Position numbers and translations under genes: made by a program. Below the pieces are notes generated by a model. That model searched no databases. It saw only the letters and a program-made list of their open reading frames with translations, and was not told the origin of the DNA. Positions 58,686 through 64,000 of a DNA stretch of 64,000 nucleotides are shown piece by piece (the first letter of the stretch is position 1; every line of letters begins with the position of its first letter). Source of the DNA: Sipunculus nudus (taxonomy: Eukaryota > Annelida > Sipuncula > Golfingiida > Sipunculidae); NCBI GenBank assembly GCA_026874595.1, contig CM049314.1:16670729-16734728 (forward strand). Direction: 5' to 3'.

Positions 58686-61281
58686 ACAAGGGACCTATGG
58701 GTCACGACGCTCAGCTGTTATATATGATAAAAAAATATTATTTAGAAATGAGGCACATGCTGGTTTTGTGTGGTAATAAATATAAGCTGTATTATGAGTT
58801 GTTGTTTAGCTTATGTATGATTTTGATAGTACCTTTGGAGACAGGGAAGAGGATTGATTTCATTTATTTTATTAACAAATGGAGTACTATTGTCACACAG
58901 ATTTTGACTTGGCCATATAACTTATTAGCAGAACATATAATATAAGAGTTTAACTATTTATTAAAAAAAATACAAATATTGTTCCAAATATAATTTTTTA
59001 TTAAAAATAATAAGAGAATCATATGATTTTTTAAAATGAAATATAACTGATATGATTATTAAAATAATATTAAAGAATATATTCATGAATGCATTCATGA
59101 ATACATTTTGAAAGTATTTGCATGAGTATTCATATATTTTCATTTTTACCTGAATTCCCATTCTTTATGCAAGAAATTTTATAATGGAGTACAAAATCAT
59201 ATTCGTATTTAAATACAATTACAAAGTATTTGCACCATGTCTGGAATTTATTCAGTTTTCACCAAACAATGATGTTGAGAATCCAGAATATACAAAATTC
59301 ACACATTTAAATAATGATCATAAGTACCTGGTTTTATGGCTTTTATTTATATTAAAAAATAACTGTAAAAAATTCATTTTGGACTAATTTCACATTAATG
59401 TACACACTAGACACAGCAGGAATCTAGATTAATATTATCAACTGCATCTTTGTCTAATTTCCTTCATATGATCCCTAATGATTAGTAATGAATAATAAAA
59501 TTTACTTCTTTATCATTAAAATTGAACTGAAAAATGCCATAGGTGACTGCATGGTGTTATTTGGAATATGTGATATTCTACCCATCGATACAAGATTCTT
59601 ATATCATCAGTAACTGCAAGTTAATTTCCTGTTATTATAAACTAACAAATTCCTTTTCTATTTTTCTTTAATTTGTTATTAAAAACCAATAAAAATTTAT
59701 TAATTTATTGTTTTTTGTTATATTCTTGGTTAAAACTACTAGATGAGTTGGGTTGGACACCTGGATCAACTGTGGCTTTACATAAGCTGCCTGGATTCCA
59801 TGTATGCCTCGCCTCAAGCGTGCATAATTTGATGAAAGGTCAACAAGGTCAACATACAGGTGACTCAAGAGGGGCTGGAGAGAGCCAAAGTCTGACAGGG
59901 TCTCATAAAAAACATTAATAAAAGCTATAACTTTTGGCCAATTTCTTTCAGCTTTCTAAACTAAAAAGCTGAAATGCTTATGTGTGCATGATATGAAAAT
60001 TATATCAACAGTGCACACGGGAAACAAATGTGCCATGGTCACAGTTGGGCAAAATTTAAGGTACTAATTTTATATTTATACTAAATAAAATTTGAAAAAT
60101 TCAGAACTAATTTTGGGTATTCAATTGAATCTTGATTAAATAATGTTACATCCCTGACAAAAAAATCTCTAGCTTCAGCAATGCTTTTGTTAAGGGAGTA
60201 AATATATTTCTTGATTTTTTACAAAGTGCATTATGTTTGGGCCCATAACTTAAAACTATTACACAATACTGACATCATTCTGGCACGTGCATAGAGAATG
60301 AAAAATATGTATATTATTTATGATTAAAGTCAGATCAGTGGTGTTGATATTAGGCAGTTTTGAAGTGTAACAATGGGTTTTTTATGGAAAAATGAAGTTT
60401 TTCATTAATATCTCGAATGTCCTAGTGACCAAATTCTTGGCATGGTAGGGCATTTCGGAGACATCTAACTGTATGCCGAATTTAAGGAACTTAGATTTGA
60501 AGCTGGGGAGCTGAGCTCTTGCAAACTGCATAACACTAGCTTGATGTAAACAATATGTTACATGGTGCTTGAAAACTTGATTAAAATCTACAGTTTTTGA
60601 TCATCTGGTTTCAAATTTTTGGTGTTAACAGTTGAAATGCTAACAAAAACATGCTGTGAAAATTAAATCCACAGTACTTACAGGAAAAAAACGTGCCATG
60701 GTCAAAGTTGGGCAAAATTTAAGGTACCAATTTTTTATTTTTAATAATATTTTAAAAAATTTACAAGATTTTCATCTAATTTTGGGTATACAATTTAATT
60801 TTGATTAATTAAAGTTATATTACTGGAAAAAAAGTCCATAGCATTAACATTTTTTGTGTAAAGTGATCAAATATCTTTTCTGATTTTTTACAAAATGCAT
60901 TATGTTTGGGCCCATAACTTTTTTAAATTGAATAATACAGACATAATTTCTGGCATGTACATAGGAACTATATAGAGGAATATTTATGGTAAATATGAGG
61001 TAAAACAGATGAGTGGTTTTGATATTAGGCAGTCCTGAAGTGTGAAAATAGGTTTTTAATAAAAAATTGAGGTTTTTCCTTAATTTCTCAAAGGAACGAA
61101 GTTGCAAACACCCAGTTTTCGGCTTGGTAGGAGATCTTGGGGACATCTAACATTATGCCAAATTTTGGATTCCTAGGTCTTACGGTTTCAAAACGTGCCA
61201 CATCTACGGACGGACGGACGGACGGACGACGGACAATGGACCACGACTATAGCTCAGATGACTTATAGTCATCTGAGCTAA
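58686..61281 (+). mobile_element. Family H element, copy H3 (full length)
   Basis: About 2.6 kb with the ACAAGGGACCTATGGGTCAC start, (GACG)n and a perfect hairpin at 61251-61279 (AGCTCAGATGACT-TAT-AGTCATCTGAGCT) followed by CTAA. H1 has one mismatch in that stem. It is uninterrupted and gives the reference for the insertions in H2. Confidence 0.88.
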
Positions 61282-61284
61282 AAA

Positions 61285-63480
61285 TGTGTAAAATATTATT
61301 TCTCATGCACTGGCATAGAAATAACAATGAGTGGTTAAATTATATGAAAATAAACAATCTATAGGTAGAATAAGACAAAATTTTGAAAGGATCCCTGCAG
61401 TCCACTCAACTTCAAAGGCAATGAGGCAAGCATGGTGATTACCCCTGCCTGGGTGAGGTAACTGCCTGGACAGGGGTGACAGCTTTGTACATGTACCTGA
61501 AGTCCATTTCCAGTATCACACATGTACCTGCTTTACATTTTACCAGGCAGAGGTGTAAATGTTACTTCAGTTTCAGGTACAGGTATTTTCTACTTATGAG
61601 TTATGACAGTCAGGTAAGGTACAGGGGTACCTATATACATGTACAGATACAAGTACTTGGTCCCAACCCTGTTTTCATATAGTGCAACCTGATCTGTTGT
61701 CCACTGCTTGTCATACCAGAACATTTTGATCATTTTCTCAAAAGATTTTAATAATACTCAGGGCATCTACAACAATACTTTGTGGGCTGTCCAATAAGTC
61801 CATATATCTTGACACAAATAAGGAATTTTTTTGGCTGTTGTTTGAAATTTAATTTTTAAAATTAAACTTGTAATTGTGAACCCTTTACCTCTATGATTAA
61901 GTTTGACACTTTCTGATCAAATTTACTGGTTAATACTTTGAAAAAGTAATTGTCTGTATGCTAAGGCTGGTAGGTTCACTTTTTTGTAACCTATCTTCAT
62001 AAGAGTATCCTGGTAACAGTCTCAGTGTTCTTCAAGGGACATTTTTAAATTCTGTTATATGTTTTGACATTTCTATATTTTTACCGTTTGGTATTTTTAA
62101 ATATTTTAAATCATTAATTGTTACACTTACTTCTGTTATAAAAGCTGATGTTGTTTATAAATAAAATGAAAAAAAGTATTGTGAAGTATTAAATATACTG
62201 ATTACGGACAAAAGCTCCCACCATCCCCGTCAAAAGCCCCCATACCTAAATGATAAAGAGGACAAAAGCCCCCACCCCTCAAACTTTTGATACAAATTAT
62301 CCTAAATTATTTAAAAAAAATAAATATGACTACATTTAAAGTGCTGTAAATTGATTTATTATCAGTAAACCTGCTACAGTGGAGAAGTAACAATGTACAG
62401 TAGTAAGAATATTGTATATACATAATTAATGAGTCATTAGATATCAACAATATACATCAACCATTATATATAATATATATTAACATCATTATTATCATGA
62501 ATAATAATTCATCAAAATACTTATTATTTGTATTTTCATTAAACCAATTATTTGTATATTTCAATAACTTTTTCAATAACTAAAATCAAAATTTTTGATG
62601 CAGGGGGTTTAAACTGATGCGGGATGGTGCCTGAGAACCATACCTTTTATTTTTTTTGGGGGGGGGGGGGGGGGGGGGGGGTGGGGACACTTACTCTTAT
62701 AAAATAATTGTACATATTACACTTCCACTGTGGTCCCGCTTCATTGACTTGTTATGATATTCAGACTAATTTGTTGTAGCTATGTATCCGCTGCCAGCAA
62801 CACAGATACCAGCCTGGCAACCCACGGGCACAGATGCCTGACACCTTGCTGACACAGGGCCCTATCCACATGTATGTCAGTCAAAGCGAATTCTACTTTC
62901 CTGGCCTTATTTCACTCTTCTGCATTTGAATTGCTGATAATAAGAATATGCAATTAACAGATGTGCCAGGCCAAGTCCCACCTGACATATCCTGACTATC
63001 ACTTCATCACCATGTTCCTTTGGTGACGAATCAAATGTGGTGACGAAATGACAGGTTACCCTGCTCAGTGGGCTGGTTCCGTTTTACTGGCAACAGATAC
63101 ATGGCTACGATAAAATAGTCTTATTGTCATAATAGTTTGATGCAGTTAGAATGAAGAGGGAGCAAAATTTGTCCCATCATTTAACAAGATTAACAGTAAA
63201 TGTGACACCTATAGTCTGTCCCAGTACCCGTGTCCGCATGTTTTTTCGCGATAATTATTTTTAAAATATTCTATAAAAATGCCCTTTGGCCTGAAGCAGA
63301 TATACAGATATTCCGCCGATTTTGTGTAAAGTTGTTATATATCATGAAAAACGTATTAACTTTGCGACTCTTTTGCGTTATTTTTGCTGAAATACCGTGA
63401 ATGGCGTCTTCCCCGCACTGCTAGACAGTACATTCCTCCATGTTACACTTTCCATGTCTATGGCTGTGTTTGGTGTTTGT
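61285..63480. other. Unique region with a ~20-bp G run
   Basis: No gene recognised. There is a long T-to-G homopolymer junction at 62650-62687 (a T run, then more than 20 G). CTTTTGTCCTC/CAAAAGCCCC repeats occur at 62210-62290. Confidence 0.5.
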
Positions 63481-63490
63481 TAGACAACAG

Positions 63491-63549
63491 TGACGTCACA
63501 AAGACGTCACAGTGATCGGTCGCACTTCACCATCAATTGACTGACGTCA
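63491..63549. promoter_or_regulatory. Cluster of three CRE-type TGACGTCA sites
   Basis: TGACGTCA occurs at 63491-63498 and 63542-63549, and AGACGTCA at 63502-63509. The first two sites are 11 bp apart, about one helical turn. The surroundings have more CpG than average. The sites could belong to a promoter for WDR44 (minus strand) or for a plus-strand gene; a CAG/GTAAGG donor follows on the plus strand at 63583-63584. Confidence 0.6.
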
Positions 63550-64000
63550 TAAGTTTGACTGGCTTGTTTATTATCAGTTCTCAGGTAAGGAAAAGGTCGT
63601 AAATGCTGTAGCTTGTTTTGTCATATTTTAGATTATTTGTCTCATATAAAATCAAGGCAAGGTAAGGTATTACTTTTTACGCAGGTAGTCGGCGGAATAG
63701 CTCCTGCAACCTTTGGACAAGAAAGGTTTACACTGCTTTACTTGTATAAAAAATTATTCCGGAAAAACATGAGGACAGGGGTACTTGGACAGACTATAGT
63801 GGCAGTGACTGCTTTGTAGAGTGTACATAGTGCTAGCTTCAATTATACACTTTGAATTTATAAAATCTATGTAATGTTTTAAATAATTTTTCAAGTATTA
63901 CAATTATTCGTCTCAAAGCATCAACAGTGCATACATTTTCTCAGATTATTCCTCTATAAGAAGTGGGCGTTGCTGGAGAAAGACAGTCTATTCACCTGTC

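Noticed and set aside
63613-63819. 68-codon plus-strand frame near the CRE cluster
   Set aside because: No similarity recognised, and the sequence before it has a splice-donor-like CAG/GTAAGG, so it may be intron.

Overview
The window is eukaryotic, from an AT-rich, intron-rich animal genome. The one gene I can identify is the animal WD-repeat gene WDR44 (Rab11-binding protein / rabphilin-11 family), on the minus strand. The many nested, non-autonomous mobile elements, often with AGGTCAAGGTCA-like tracts and (GACG)n or (GACA)n microsatellites before a hairpin end, look like those of lophotrochozoans. I infer a mollusc, probably a bivalve or gastropod. That is inference; no rRNA or mitochondrial marker is present.

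Positions 704-33668 hold 19 consecutive coding exons of WDR44, read right to left, about 2.85 kb of coding sequence or roughly 948 codons. Every junction has AG/GT splice sites, and the codon phase is continuous across all of them. The order is: charged coiled-coil-like exons (29.7-33.7 kb), a 207-codon Ser/Pro-rich exon ending in a basic proline-rich tract (28.2-28.9 kb), linker exons with the conserved SNSGR and LTLHIMRRTKEY segments (21.4-25.4 kb), then the WD40 propeller (0.7-18.3 kb). The 3' end of the gene lies left of position 1. The 5' end, with the start codon and the N-terminal FFAT motif known in vertebrates, was not found. It is either in small exons in the 30 kb to the right or beyond the window.

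The introns and the 33.7-64 kb region are mostly repeats. The large intron at 4.3-16.2 kb holds a 330-bp tandem array with one CTCF-like motif per unit, a 148-bp array, and several hairpin-ended elements. Three copies of a 2.6-kb element (family H) lie at 18.6, 43.7 and 58.7 kb; the second carries a nested hairpin element and a solo LTR. Other elements include two MITEs of one family at 27.3 and 31.3 kb, a TA-flanked 1.7-kb element at 49.6-51.3 kb, and a fold-back element with palindromic inverted termini at 51.5-54.6 kb.

Two patterns stand out. First, several intronic minisatellites in WDR44 include an exon edge and its splice site in the repeat unit. They have multiplied functional-looking donors and acceptors, including an in-frame alternative acceptor that would add 20 residues to a propeller blade. 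Second, at least four element families with unrelated bodies share one terminal plan: a 5' subterminal motif copied as the first arm of a strong 3' hairpin that follows a GAC-rich microsatellite. In one case the filled and empty sites can be compared and show insertion between A and T without a duplication. This fits Helitron2/Helentron-type elements.
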